From: a virus
Direction: 5' to 3' (one strand)
DNA: 32,730 nucleotides
IMG/VR virus record: IMGVR_UViG_3300047354_000144
Span: 1-32,730 of that record
Notes under the pieces: generated by a model
Databases searched by the model: none
What the model was told of the DNA's origin: nothing
The model's input: only the letters and a program-made list of their open reading frames with translations
Made by a program: the position numbers and the translations under genes
In this document: positions 7,400 through 15,324 of the stretch, one piece after another
Position numbering within the stretch: the stretch's first letter is position 1
How the letters are laid out: the number at the start of each line of letters is the position of its first letter

Positions 7400-8565
7400 G
7401 TCTTGGCAGCGACCTTATTTCTTTTATTTATCTTTTGTATGAATTGTCCAGGTGTCATTTTGACAACTGACTGAGATAGTTCACTTGTTCCTATTAGTCC
7501 TTGAGGAGTAAAATCAAACCCATGAATATCATTTTTCTCGGTGAGATCTTTCAACCATCCTCTATAGACAGTATCATGCTCATCAATATATATGACATAA
7601 TTAGCACCACGGTTTACAACCTTACCGATAATTCCTGTATTTACATTCTCAATGAATGATCCTACGGGGAAAGCATTACTATTATAGTAGTGTTCTCTGA
7701 GAGATTTCTCATCTAATTTAGGTGCAATCTCATGTAAAACATAAGATGCATCTGCAAAATCCTCAAAGGATTCCATTTGCATGGAAGATCTAACTTCATT
7801 AAAGAGTTCTTTTGTTTCTTTATCAGTTAGTTCTTCAGGAATACCAGAACGGAAAGTAGCAAAGTCATTGTCTGCTGCTGCTTTACGCATCTTAGATGCA
7901 GACATACCATCTACACCATCAGAATCTGGATCTCTATCACCAGCAGATACTACATTGATCTCTTCAAACTCATACAGTTTACCATTATATTTATTGGCAA
8001 GGTTATCAAACTCAGCAACACGATCACCACCAACTACAATATTAACTTCACTATATCCTTCACTATATAAACCTTTTAGCACATCAAAGATAGTCTTATA
8101 CTCTTCATTATTAGTGATGGCATGGGCATGATCAGGATACATCTGACGCATGTAATGCACCTTAGTCTCAGGATCAATAGGATTCTTTTTAGGATCTTGA
8201 GACCTTGATGGATATACTTTATACTCACCACCCTTAGCAGATTGTGCTACACGATCAATGAGTTTTTGATGACCGATAGTAGGTGGATTGAATCTTCCAA
8301 AAGTAATAGACACCGCACCTTTTCCGCCCTCACCTTCGCCTTCTGTAGACTGGGGTTCTGATTCTTGTGCTGGTGGTTGCCCATTCTTAGCTGCCTGCTG
8401 ATCCTTAGAAAGTTCTACCAACTTACCGTTAAGAGATCGGTGAGTTACAGTACCATCGGCAAGACCGTAGTAACCATAACCAACATGCTCTAGTCCTCTC
8501 TTTTGTGCTTCATCCGACGCTCGTGACTTTGCTGCTTCGGATAAGAAGTCGCTAAACTTTTTCAT
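7396..8565 (-). CDS. Nucleotidyltransferase (NMNAT/cytidylyltransferase-like) with capsid-targeting-like N-terminus
   Basis: The catalytic domain spans about residues 84-245. GRFNPPTIGH (90-99) is the (H/T)xGH nucleotide-binding signature; VVGGDRVAEF (177-186) and MSASKMRKA (221-229, equivalent to the ISxTxxR motif) complete the adenylyl/cytidylyltransferase pattern. Members transfer AMP or CMP, and NMN adenylyltransferase is one plausible activity. Residues 1-11 (MKKFSDFLSEA) match the T4 capsid-targeting sequence, with a gp21-type cleavage site L-S-E. DGTVTH at 37-42 recurs in the next gene downstream. A C-terminal domain (about 293-340, FPVGSFIENVNTGIIG) looks like a small beta-barrel. The gene overlaps its neighbours by 4 bases on both sides. 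The substrate is not determined by the sequence. Confidence 0.85.
   Translation of the reverse strand: MKKFSDFLSEAAKSRASDEAQKRGLEHVGYGYYGLADGTVTHRSLNGKLVELSKDQQAAKNGQPPAQESEPQSTEGEGEGGKGAVSITFGRFNPPTIGHQKLIDRVAQSAKGGEYKVYPSRSQDPKKNPIDPETKVHYMRQMYPDHAHAITNNEEYKTIFDVLKGLYSEGYSEVNIVVGGDRVAEFDNLANKYNGKLYEFEEINVVSAGDRDPDSDGVDGMSASKMRKAAADNDFATFRSGIPEELTDKETKELFNEVRSSMQMESFEDFADASYVLHEIAPKLDEKSLREHYYNSNAFPVGSFIENVNTGIIGKVVNRGANYVIYIDEHDTVYRGWLKDLTEKNDIHGFDFTPQGLIGTSELSQSVVKMTPGQFIQKINKRNKVAAKT
7425..7432 (-). promoter_or_regulatory. Late-promoter-like motif (GATAAATA)
   Basis: The minus strand reads GATAAATA, one base from the T4 late consensus TATAAATA, 26 bases upstream of the ATG of the 596-residue gene. 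It lies inside the 3' end of the upstream gene, so part of the match could be chance. Confidence 0.45.
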
Positions 8566-9503
8566 TTATTCCAATTCTTATTTGAGTTAAAGTTTGCCTG
8601 ACTGAATTCCAAACGATTGACCAATTTCACAGAGTGCTTACCAGTAAGAACAAACCCCTCATGATTGATTGGTTGACCTTCAATGTAACATTCTACGGGC
8701 TCATCTGCTACGCCACAGGAGAGCAGGATATCTTTTAATTTCAGGATAATATGATATAAACGGAAAGTCATGGTATTAACTTCCTGCTTATATTTATCGT
8801 CCAAAGTATTGTACAATTCTGAGGCACTAGGAATATAACCAGCACGAACAAATTTGTTGACATGCTTCTTGATGTGCATGGAACAAGTAGCACTAGTAGA
8901 AGTATCGCCCTTAGGAAATTTACAGAAAGGAATCAGAAGTTTTGCTGCCTGAGACAATAGACGAGCACGCTTAGGAACTACCAACGATGCTTTGTGTCTT
9001 AGGAAGCGATACTTATTGTTATGGATAGGTGTTCCAGGAACAACCACATGATCAAGAGGATACTGTTGTGCTGTTGGAGATATCTCTTTGTACAGAGTAT
9101 GAGGAGCAACAATTACATCCTGATTCATAATCTCTGGGAAGAGATACAGTACTGTATTAGGTTTGTAGTAAAGGTTTCCACCAAACCCAATGAAGTCTGC
9201 TTGATAAATTCCACGACATGTACGAGGAAGTGCATAGAAACATGCAGTTAGTATCTGAGCAACGTTACCTGTGTGGTTCTTGACAATATCAGAAACACTA
9301 TAATTGATTAGGACTTTCTTCTTATTGAATACACTCTTAGTGCCAACAAACCACTTACCTTCATTGTATCCAAACACAATGGCAGGAGCACCGTCCCACT
9401 TAGTAGTGACCTTATCAAAATTCACCATAGAATCCAAGACATCATAAGGGTTCACCCCGTTGAGGATGTTGTCTTCTGGATGCTCTAGGTGTTTGTTGGG
9501 CAT
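8562..9503 (-). CDS. Polynucleotide ligase/nucleotidyltransferase-like protein (KxDG)
   Basis: I place the start at the ATG at 9503 (313 residues, GAGAG upstream). The longer frame reaching 9575 would begin inside the hairpin at 9533-9566 and before the likely promoter. Residues 35-38 are K-W-D-G, the adenylation motif I of the DNA/RNA ligase superfamily. QADFIGF (101-107) could be motif III, EGFVL (282-286) fits motif IV, and the Lys of VKLV (292-295) fits motif V. The order is right, but the gap to motif IV is long. This suggests an ATP- or NAD-dependent ligase or other lysyl-AMP enzyme; the substrate is unknown. It overlaps the nucleotidyltransferase gene by 4 bases. Confidence 0.75.
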   Translation of the reverse strand: MPNKHLEHPEDNILNGVNPYDVLDSMVNFDKVTTKWDGAPAIVFGYNEGKWFVGTKSVFNKKKVLINYSVSDIVKNHTGNVAQILTACFYALPRTCRGIYQADFIGFGGNLYYKPNTVLYLFPEIMNQDVIVAPHTLYKEISPTAQQYPLDHVVVPGTPIHNNKYRFLRHKASLVVPKRARLLSQAAKLLIPFCKFPKGDTSTSATCSMHIKKHVNKFVRAGYIPSASELYNTLDDKYKQEVNTMTFRLYHIILKLKDILLSCGVADEPVECYIEGQPINHEGFVLTGKHSVKLVNRLEFSQANFNSNKNWNK

Positions 9504-9526
9504 AGAACTCTCGTCTTTACCCTTAT

Positions 9527-9555
9527 AGTATAGCACGGGAAACCCCCTGTGACAG
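9527..9555 (-). promoter_or_regulatory. Possible sigma70-type promoter overlapping a hairpin
   Basis: On the minus strand TATACT (9532-9527), preceded by TGC (extended -10), lies 17 bases after CTGTCA (9555-9550), a 4-of-6 match to the -35 consensus. The -35 box is within the loop side of the hairpin at 9533-9566. It would start a transcript just before the ligase-like gene. Confidence 0.45.
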
Positions 9556-9566
9556 GGGGCTTGTGC
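9533..9566 (-). terminator. GC-rich hairpin, probable terminator
   Basis: CCCCCTG and CAGGGGG pair across a 3-base loop, with an outer GCAC/GTGC pairing. It begins 6 bases after the stop of the 465-residue gene, as a terminator would, but the following U-tract is only three bases, so termination may be weak or the hairpin may protect the 3' end. Confidence 0.6.
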
Positions 9567-9571
9567 CACTT

Positions 9572-10969
9572 TCAATACAGTTTGCCGAACGGTCCAAAGC
9601 GTTTGCCCTTCTTGGCAGCGATGAATACCATATCAGTCATAAACTCATCTTTTTTCTTCTTTGGCATTGTTACCACAGCGTGAATAAACTTCATGCCCAT
9701 CAGTTTACTAGTTGCAGCGTGAGGTTTAGTCAGGAAAACTGCACTTATATTACCCAGTGCAGTATCAGCATTACTTTCTCCCATCTCAACACCCTTACTC
9801 TTCAGTTTGTTGTATATTTTTTTATAGTCATCAAACTCTTTACTAAACTCTGCTGAGGTTTTGGGATACTTTTTATGATCATTTTCAAAATCAACCTTAG
9901 CATCTTTCAATAGCATCCCAACCATAGCAACTGGTGCCTTACCCATACGGGCAGATGATGCACCCTTCTCTGTAGGTTCAAACTTCAGGTTTGATACCTT
10001 ACTAGTATCATTGCCCTGAATCTGGAAATTATAAACAGCGTTATTGCCCTCTACGATTGCACGAACAGCAAGAGATTGAAACTCCCCTTCACCCTTCAAA
10101 GAAAGATCACACTGAAACTCTTTAGTTTCATAGTTATATGTGTCAGTAAGACCAAGATCATCTACATTATACTTCTGCCACTTTGCAGTCTTACCACTAA
10201 TCTTTTTGAGAGATACACCAACAACCTTCTCCTCATTAAACAACTTCCTAAGAACGGCATTCAATTCTAGAATAGTTTGAGAACCATTACCATCTACAGT
10301 CTCTTCAATAAGTGCTTTGACTGATCGTTCGTTCTGAATCAACCAGATGTCTGCAGGGTTCCAATTATCTTTCTGTGATATACCAAATTTTTCTTTGATT
10401 AGGTTACTAATGTAACCCATGAATCCACCTTCCCTATTGAATTCATCAAACTTAGATGATGAGTATACCTCCAACATCTTCTTTTGTTGAGCATAGTATC
10501 CTTGAATCCACTCGTCACTGATACCAGGATATATTGCTTCCAACTCAGAATACTTTGGATCCTGCATGATGTCCTGCCACTTAGAATACTTTACATTATC
10601 CTGAAGTGCTCTTCTAAAAATCCAGGCAGATCCTAACTCCTGCATTCTAGTTGTCTTTGCATCTGCCGCACCACTACCTGCAGACTTCTTAGCAGATGCA
10701 ATAAATTTTAGTCTATATCCTGCCGCTTCTGTTACGAATCCTTTTGGACCTATCTTCTCTCCAAAGTTGAGAGCGATTGCTTCCATCTCATCTTGATTTA
10801 CTTTGAAACCCCATTGCTTACTTTTAGATCCAGTCCACATAGCGTCTGCATAGATTCCCATTTTACCTCTAGGAAGAGAAGCCAGCATTGCAGTGATGGT
10901 GGGTTTTAAATCTTTAGGTGCTTTCTTCTTTATACCCGCCTTGTCATTTAAGTTGTAAGAGGTTGCCAT
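9572..10969 (-). CDS. Unknown 465-residue protein of the late block
   Basis: I do not recognise a family. The product is soluble-looking, with charged helices. Visible landmarks are LPRGKMGIYADAMWTGSK (32-49), an Ala/Gly/Ser-rich bend near 93-105, KDNWNPADIWLIQNERSVK (200-218), a beta-rich region (about 250-330, including YNVDDLGLTDTYNYETKEF), and a Lys-rich C-terminus (PKKKKDEF and AAKKGKRFGPFGKLY). No membrane segment or signal peptide is present. A CTAAATA late-type motif lies 24 bases upstream, and a hairpin follows the stop, so it may be a single-gene late unit. It could be a virion or accessory protein; nothing in the sequence decides this. Confidence 0.7.
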   Translation of the reverse strand: MATSYNLNDKAGIKKKAPKDLKPTITAMLASLPRGKMGIYADAMWTGSKSKQWGFKVNQDEMEAIALNFGEKIGPKGFVTEAAGYRLKFIASAKKSAGSGAADAKTTRMQELGSAWIFRRALQDNVKYSKWQDIMQDPKYSELEAIYPGISDEWIQGYYAQQKKMLEVYSSSKFDEFNREGGFMGYISNLIKEKFGISQKDNWNPADIWLIQNERSVKALIEETVDGNGSQTILELNAVLRKLFNEEKVVGVSLKKISGKTAKWQKYNVDDLGLTDTYNYETKEFQCDLSLKGEGEFQSLAVRAIVEGNNAVYNFQIQGNDTSKVSNLKFEPTEKGASSARMGKAPVAMVGMLLKDAKVDFENDHKKYPKTSAEFSKEFDDYKKIYNKLKSKGVEMGESNADTALGNISAVFLTKPHAATSKLMGMKFIHAVVTMPKKKKDEFMTDMVFIAAKKGKRFGPFGKLY

Positions 10970-10991
10970 TCATCTTTCTATAGCGCCATTA

Positions 10992-11192
10992 TTATTTAGC
11001 CTTGGCACTATCAATATAGTCTTTCTCAATCTGATATGGTTTCTCTTCTCCAGTCCACAGTTTATAACCCTGCACTATCTCTGGTAGTAACCACTGGTCC
11101 ACCCGATAGCAATGCTTCCAGTTGACAGGATGAGAACAACTCACCACTACAACAGTAAAGAATGCTCGTAGGTGGATCCAGAGACTAAACAT
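10992..11192 (-). CDS. Small probable lipoprotein
   Basis: The 66-residue product starts with a short hydrophobic segment (FFTVVVVSC, about 11-19) ending in a lipobox-like V-V-S-C, which would give a mature lipoprotein of about 48 residues. The mature part has Trp, Tyr and charged residues and no known motif. The start overlaps the stop of the secreted metalloprotease-like gene (TAATG), so the two are probably translated together. A membrane-tethered partner of that protein, or a small outer-membrane lysis lipoprotein, are both possible; neither is shown. Confidence 0.6.
   Translation of the reverse strand: MFSLWIHLRAFFTVVVVSCSHPVNWKHCYRVDQWLLPEIVQGYKLWTGEEKPYQIEKDYIDSAKAK
10993..10999 (-). 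promoter_or_regulatory. Late-promoter-like motif (CTAAATA)
   Basis: The minus strand reads CTAAATA, a shortened variant of the late consensus, 24 bases upstream of the ATG at 10969. It includes the stop codon of the upstream gene, so part of the match is forced by coding. Confidence 0.35.
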
Positions 11193-11866
11193 TACTCTTT
11201 AATATATCCGAAGTCTACCAGATACTTTCTAGTAAGAGCAGTAGGTTCGTAAACCTCCCACATTTTACCACCAGCACATGCTGCGAGAGCATTCATTGTC
11301 ATGTTTTCGGTACGACCTGCCCACTGTGCTTCTGCTTCCCAAGGTACAGCAGACTCAGGGTAAGTGCGTTCTGCCAGCACACGCCAGATCATAGGAACTT
11401 CATCCTCGGGTTTGATGATAGCAATCAGACTATTATCAATCGTGCCTGCCATACAATCTTGTGCTGCATGCCATCCTTCATGACGCATAACCATCATCAG
11501 TGTACCAGGACGACCCATGTGTTTCTTGTTAAGGAAGAAGTTGTTACTCACAGTATGGTATACCCCACGATGTCCTTTGGGGAAATACTTCTCGTCAGCA
11601 AGGAATACATTCACACCAACTTGATTGAGTGAGTGTAGGATGTTATGGAACTCACCAGTGACGCCAGTGAATTCTTCAGTGTTAGCATACTTGTTTGAGA
11701 TATCAAGCATAGAGTATACTTTCACTACATCATCAGTGCATTCACCAAGGAGCATACACCCCATAGCATGTGGTGTGTTGTAGTCTTCTTCGGTGATTGG
11801 TTCTGCTTGCACAGGAATAGCAATCGCTGCTACTACTGCTAGCAAACTCATAATAATGTTTTTCAT
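11192..11866 (-). CDS. Secreted HExxH zinc-metalloprotease-like protein
   Basis: Residues 1-21 are a clear Sec signal peptide (MKNIIMSLLAVVAAIAIPVQA), so the protein is exported to the periplasm. HEGWH (129-133) fits the HExxH zinc-binding and catalytic motif, and WEAEAQW (176-182) supplies possible third-ligand Glu residues about 45 residues later, the gluzincin arrangement. Six Cys are present (37, 43, 138 and others), consistent with disulfides in the periplasm. AAGG ribosome binding (AAGGAGA) lies just before the ATG, which overlaps the mazG stop. Proteolytic activity is an inference from the motif. It could act on envelope proteins or peptidoglycan-linked substrates during infection. No close named family was recognised. 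Confidence 0.75.
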   Translation of the reverse strand: MKNIIMSLLAVVAAIAIPVQAEPITEEDYNTPHAMGCMLLGECTDDVVKVYSMLDISNKYANTEEFTGVTGEFHNILHSLNQVGVNVFLADEKYFPKGHRGVYHTVSNNFFLNKKHMGRPGTLMMVMRHEGWHAAQDCMAGTIDNSLIAIIKPEDEVPMIWRVLAERTYPESAVPWEAEAQWAGRTENMTMNALAACAGGKMWEVYEPTALTRKYLVDFGYIKE

Positions 11867-12327
11867 CGGTCTCCTTCTTTACGGTTTTCTGAACGAGTAA
11901 CTTCAAACTCACCACCAGGGTAACGAGCCATCAGTTTGTTCACATTCATCAGTGCAATCTCATCAAACGATGATCCAAGTGCCATCATTGCTTGAGCAAT
12001 GTACCACATACAATCACCCAGTTCGGTCTTCATGTGGTCAATGTTATCTGCATCATAGGGTTTACCTTGAAACAAAATCTTCTTGACGATCTCAGTAAAC
12101 TCACCTGCTTCTGCAGACAATCCCATGGCAGCAGTCATTAGACGTTGAACATCAGCACCGTTATCTTCAAGAGAACTAAAACGTTCTAGAAAAGAATCAC
12201 TGAACTTTGTTGCATCAGAAGTAACTTCATCTACAAACTCGGTATACTTATCATAGTCTACCTTGGGAATTTCTGAAGTAATATTTTCTTCCTTGACTTC
12301 CACTTTTGCTTGGAATCCTTTAGACAT
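11863..12327 (-). CDS. mazG: MazG nucleoside triphosphate pyrophosphohydrolase
   Basis: MazG-type enzymes hydrolyse (d)NTPs to monophosphates and pyrophosphate. The cyanophage form has been studied as a possible modulator of nucleotide pools or of the ppGpp signal. The MazG fold is visible at about 60-135: GLSAEAGEFTEIVKK (69-83) carries the E-x-x-E-type metal ligands (E73, E76, E79) and KTELGDCMWY (100-109) carries the second acidic pair (E102, D105). The 154-residue length is typical of cyanophage MazG. The N-terminal 25 residues are a polar extension. It lies two bases below the gp41 stop, in the replication operon. Confidence 0.93.
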   Translation of the reverse strand: MSKGFQAKVEVKEENITSEIPKVDYDKYTEFVDEVTSDATKFSDSFLERFSSLEDNGADVQRLMTAAMGLSAEAGEFTEIVKKILFQGKPYDADNIDHMKTELGDCMWYIAQAMMALGSSFDEIALMNVNKLMARYPGGEFEVTRSENRKEGDR

Positions 12328-12329
12328 AA

Positions 12330-13712
12330 TTAGAAATTTAGTTTTGAAAGTTTACCTGTGTTGAACGTCTTAACCAGGTTAATCTGTTCTTCGTCACTAC
12401 CGTGACCAGCGTCCACAATGTTGTTTTGAGCAGACTGCTCCACATCATACAGCCGCATCTTCGCTCTGTCAATACCCACGCAGAATCTCTTGTTGAGATT
12501 CACGTCATTGTATCTATTCTTCAACTGCTTGACCATAATCTGATTCATACCTTCAAGTTCCTCAGTACTAATAAGGGCAAACATAAGATCAGCAGTAGCA
12601 GGGAGACCAAAGGACTCTGAAGTGTCAGTAATGTCCACGTCAGTGCTACCATAACCAGAACGAGTGGTCTGCGTGGCAGAAAAGATAGGGATTTTTGTTT
12701 CAACAGCCAGTCCTCTAAGCTCTTCTGCAACAGACTTAATATAGCTATATGAATTGACAGTACCACCTTGCTTATATCTGCTGGAAGCACATATATTAAG
12801 GTAATCAATGAAAAGAATATCAGGTCTAAATGACTTCTTAAGTGCAAGCTCATTAATAAGGGCTCGGAAGTGTCCACTATGTGCAGCAGTAGTTGGGTAC
12901 TCCTTAATTATAAGTGAACCCTCAGTCTTCTTAGACAGATTGTTAATCTTATTATCAAACATCACCTTGGGCAGAGATGTTAGATCCTGTATGTTGACGT
13001 TGAGAAGATTTGCATCAATACGCTCTGCGATCTTCTCCTCTGCCATTTCCAATGTGATATACAGTACGTTCTTGCCTTGTAGTAATGATGCAGCGGCGCA
13101 GTGACACATAAACAATGATTTACCCACGCCAGTGCCAGCAAGTGCCACATTAAGAGTCTTGTTAGGCACACCGCCTTTCGTAATTTTGTTGAAAAATTCC
13201 AGATCAAAGGGAATTTTCGCTTCAACTTCGTGATAGGAGTCATATCTTTCGTCGGAATCCGATATGTAATCGTGACCGATATGAGCGTCAAAAGAAACAC
13301 CCAATGCCTCACTTAAAATATGAGGGATAGCACCTTTGTCACGATCTTTGTCTTGTCCGTCTGCAATCTTAATTGAAGCCATCAGTGCTAAGTAAATAGC
13401 ACGTTCCTGACACCACTTTTCAGTAGTATCAAACAACCATTGCAAATTGGATTCTTCGTAAGATATATTGTCAACACAATTTCTGATGTCGCCAAACCCT
13501 TCATCAGTGAGATCGGTGCGATTCTCTAACTCAATGAATAGTACTTCTTTAGTGGCAAGACGGTTATATGTATTTATATATTTTTCAATCTCTTGAAAAA
13601 TAATACGACAGTTCTTATCTACGAAATAGTCTTCTTCAATAAATGGGATGGCTTTACGACAGTAATCTTCAGTATAAAGTAGGTTGCTTACAATTAGCAA
13701 TTCAGTGTTCAT
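12330..13712 (-). CDS. 41: Replicative DNA helicase, T4 gp41-like (DnaB family)
   Basis: This hexameric 5'-3' helicase unwinds DNA at the fork and works with gp61 primase. An N-terminal helical domain (1-140) precedes the RecA-like domain. The Walker A motif is GTGVGKS (193-199), Walker B is DILFIDYLN (298-306), and FSATQTTRSG (about 345-354) fits the DnaB-family H3 region with the sensor Gln. The length of 460 residues compares with 475 in T4. It overlaps the oxygenase gene upstream by 4 bases. A TATAAATA string inside the coding sequence (13571-13578) is probably coincidental. Confidence 0.95.
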   Translation of the reverse strand: MNTELLIVSNLLYTEDYCRKAIPFIEEDYFVDKNCRIIFQEIEKYINTYNRLATKEVLFIELENRTDLTDEGFGDIRNCVDNISYEESNLQWLFDTTEKWCQERAIYLALMASIKIADGQDKDRDKGAIPHILSEALGVSFDAHIGHDYISDSDERYDSYHEVEAKIPFDLEFFNKITKGGVPNKTLNVALAGTGVGKSLFMCHCAAASLLQGKNVLYITLEMAEEKIAERIDANLLNVNIQDLTSLPKVMFDNKINNLSKKTEGSLIIKEYPTTAAHSGHFRALINELALKKSFRPDILFIDYLNICASSRYKQGGTVNSYSYIKSVAEELRGLAVETKIPIFSATQTTRSGYGSTDVDITDTSESFGLPATADLMFALISTEELEGMNQIMVKQLKNRYNDVNLNKRFCVGIDRAKMRLYDVEQSAQNNIVDAGHGSDEEQINLVKTFNTGKLSKLNF

Positions 13713-14317
13713 AGGTAGTGAAGATAGGATCCGACGATGTACTTTGGTTTTACCTTACATGGTTTGCCAATGTGGGGGTATTGCCATGTGGGAGGGAAGA
13801 TTAGCAACTTACCCGTTTGTGGTTTGATGTGCTGATGCCAGCGAGGAAAGACTGTCTCCCCTGCTGATGGGTCATTGAGGTACAGGAAGAATGCGAGGTA
13901 TCTACGAGAGGAGTTATAGTCTAGCACATCTACGTGCTCTTTGAACTGATCTGGTGACTTGGGTTGCACACATTTCTCACAAGGATCCTCAGACAGTTTA
14001 GATGGATTGTATTTTTTGATACGAAACTCTTCTAATGCAATGTCATTTTGGAACTGCCAGTCAATATTCATCTCAGTCTTATAGACATCAATGTAATTTA
14101 AGAATATTTTCTGTAGTTTACCATGAAGATCTGCATACTCTCCTCTATCGCTCTGATAGAGTTGGGTAAAATTTAACTGCGTAAATTGTGGACGGGCATT
14201 TTGATCATACTTCTCATGAAGATCTACATTGTTTTCATATAGTTTAATAAGTTCCTTTGCCATTGATGGAGTGACTGCCCCATCATAGGTGCGAACGTAA
14301 TCTTTTAGTTGTCTCAT
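13709..14317 (-). CDS. 2-oxoglutarate/Fe(II) oxygenase, prolyl-4-hydroxylase-like
   Basis: These enzymes use 2-oxoglutarate, O2 and Fe(II) to hydroxylate protein or nucleic-acid substrates. The iron facial triad is visible as H128-x-D130 and H182, with K190 or K192 as a candidate 2-oxoglutarate-binding basic residue. [21 protein letters not shown] (138-158) is the typical P4H core, with the Gly-Glu-Thr turn. The 202-residue length fits a single-domain enzyme. It is inserted between uvsX and gp41, overlapping both by 4 bases, so it is expressed with replication genes. The substrate is unknown. Confidence 0.88.
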   Translation of the reverse strand: MRQLKDYVRTYDGAVTPSMAKELIKLYENNVDLHEKYDQNARPQFTQLNFTQLYQSDRGEYADLHGKLQKIFLNYIDVYKTEMNIDWQFQNDIALEEFRIKKYNPSKLSEDPCEKCVQPKSPDQFKEHVDVLDYNSSRRYLAFFLYLNDPSAGETVFPRWHQHIKPQTGKLLIFPPTWQYPHIGKPCKVKPKYIVGSYLHYL

Positions 14318-15324
14318 GCTCCGTACATAAACTCTTTCTGTGCTGCTTCATCCAGTGCCTGCATCACTTCGGCAGTAAAATAAGTATCTGGATCTTTCAG
14401 GATTGCCTTAGCATATACTTTCTTACCATTCATTTCATAACGACCAGCAACATTCTTCCACATCCCTGCTCGCTCACCTAGTTCTAGCAGTCCATAGTAT
14501 TTGTCAAGACCACGATCATAGTAAAGACGTGTCTCAATCTGACTATTCTCTTTGGTCAAACGTGACTTCTGTGCCTTACATTTGATGATGTTACCAACAA
14601 CCTCGGTGCCATCCTTCTCTTTCTTCTTAGAGAGATAGATGATAGTAGAGGATGCATACTTCAGACCACTACCACCTCCCATTTCTTTTGTAGGGTGATA
14701 AGCGCCGATGACATCATAGGTATGATTAGTGACTAGCATAGGTACATCTGCTTTGCCAAGTTTCAAAGTCAGCACACGGAATGCACCCTTGATCAATTGA
14801 CTCTTAGTCATATCACGAACTTGCTTATCATCAGCAACGTCCTGCATCTCTTTGCTAGTGGATAGCATACCCAGAGAGTCCAAGACAAACATCATAGGTT
14901 GACGTTCATCCTTAGGTTGTTCCATGTACTTGTCAAGAATGCGACATGCCTGAGTACGAAACTCTTCAATTGTAGATACAGGTACAATCATCATGCGATT
15001 GGAATCAATACCTCTATCCTCAATCATGCTTCTAGAAATAGCAGATTCAGATTCAAAATAGATTACACCTGCGTTCGGATTAGACTCCAAGAAATGCTGA
15101 ACAATGCCAAGGCAAAAGAAAGTCTTGCCAGTAGACGACTCGCCTGCAATGGCAGTAATCTTGTTCCCAGGAACACCTCCATAGATGCTCCCAGATACCA
15201 GAGCATTAAAGATATGACTGCCAGTATCAATGAAACCACTGGTGTCACCTGCAGCAACACCATCGCTAACCAGTCCTGCGTATTCATTGCCTAGGTCCTT
15301 TACTATGTCTTGTAAAAAGTTCAT
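14314..15324 (-). CDS. uvsX: UvsX, RecA-like recombinase
   Basis: UvsX forms filaments on single-stranded DNA and drives strand exchange, repair and recombination-dependent replication in T4-like phages. The Walker A motif is GESSTGKT (61-68). The Walker B region is MMFVLDSLG (about 144-152), and VTNHTYD (about 197-203) and [16 protein letters not shown] match the RecA L1 and L2/core blocks. It has 336 residues against about 390 in T4, as usual for cyanophages. The gene overlaps the DNA polymerase stop by 4 bases and the oxygenase start by 4 bases. Confidence 0.95.
   Translation of the reverse strand: MNFLQDIVKDLGNEYAGLVSDGVAAGDTSGFIDTGSHIFNALVSGSIYGGVPGNKITAIAGESSTGKTFFCLGIVQHFLESNPNAGVIYFESESAISRSMIEDRGIDSNRMMIVPVSTIEEFRTQACRILDKYMEQPKDERQPMMFVLDSLGMLSTSKEMQDVADDKQVRDMTKSQLIKGAFRVLTLKLGKADVPMLVTNHTYDVIGAYHPTKEMGGGSGLKYASSTIIYLSKKKEKDGTEVVGNIIKCKAQKSRLTKENSQIETRLYYDRGLDKYYGLLELGERAGMWKNVAGRYEMNGKKVYAKAILKDPDTYFTAEVMQALDEAAQKEFMYGA

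Noticed and set aside
9504-9575. N-terminal extension of the ligase-like gene from an ATG at 9575.
   Set aside because: It would translate a hairpin and a promoter-like box; the ATG at 9503 has a better ribosome binding site.
13571-13578. TATAAATA late-promoter match on the minus strand inside gp41.
   Set aside because: It lies mid-gene, with no nearby downstream start; an AT-rich coding stretch gives it by chance.
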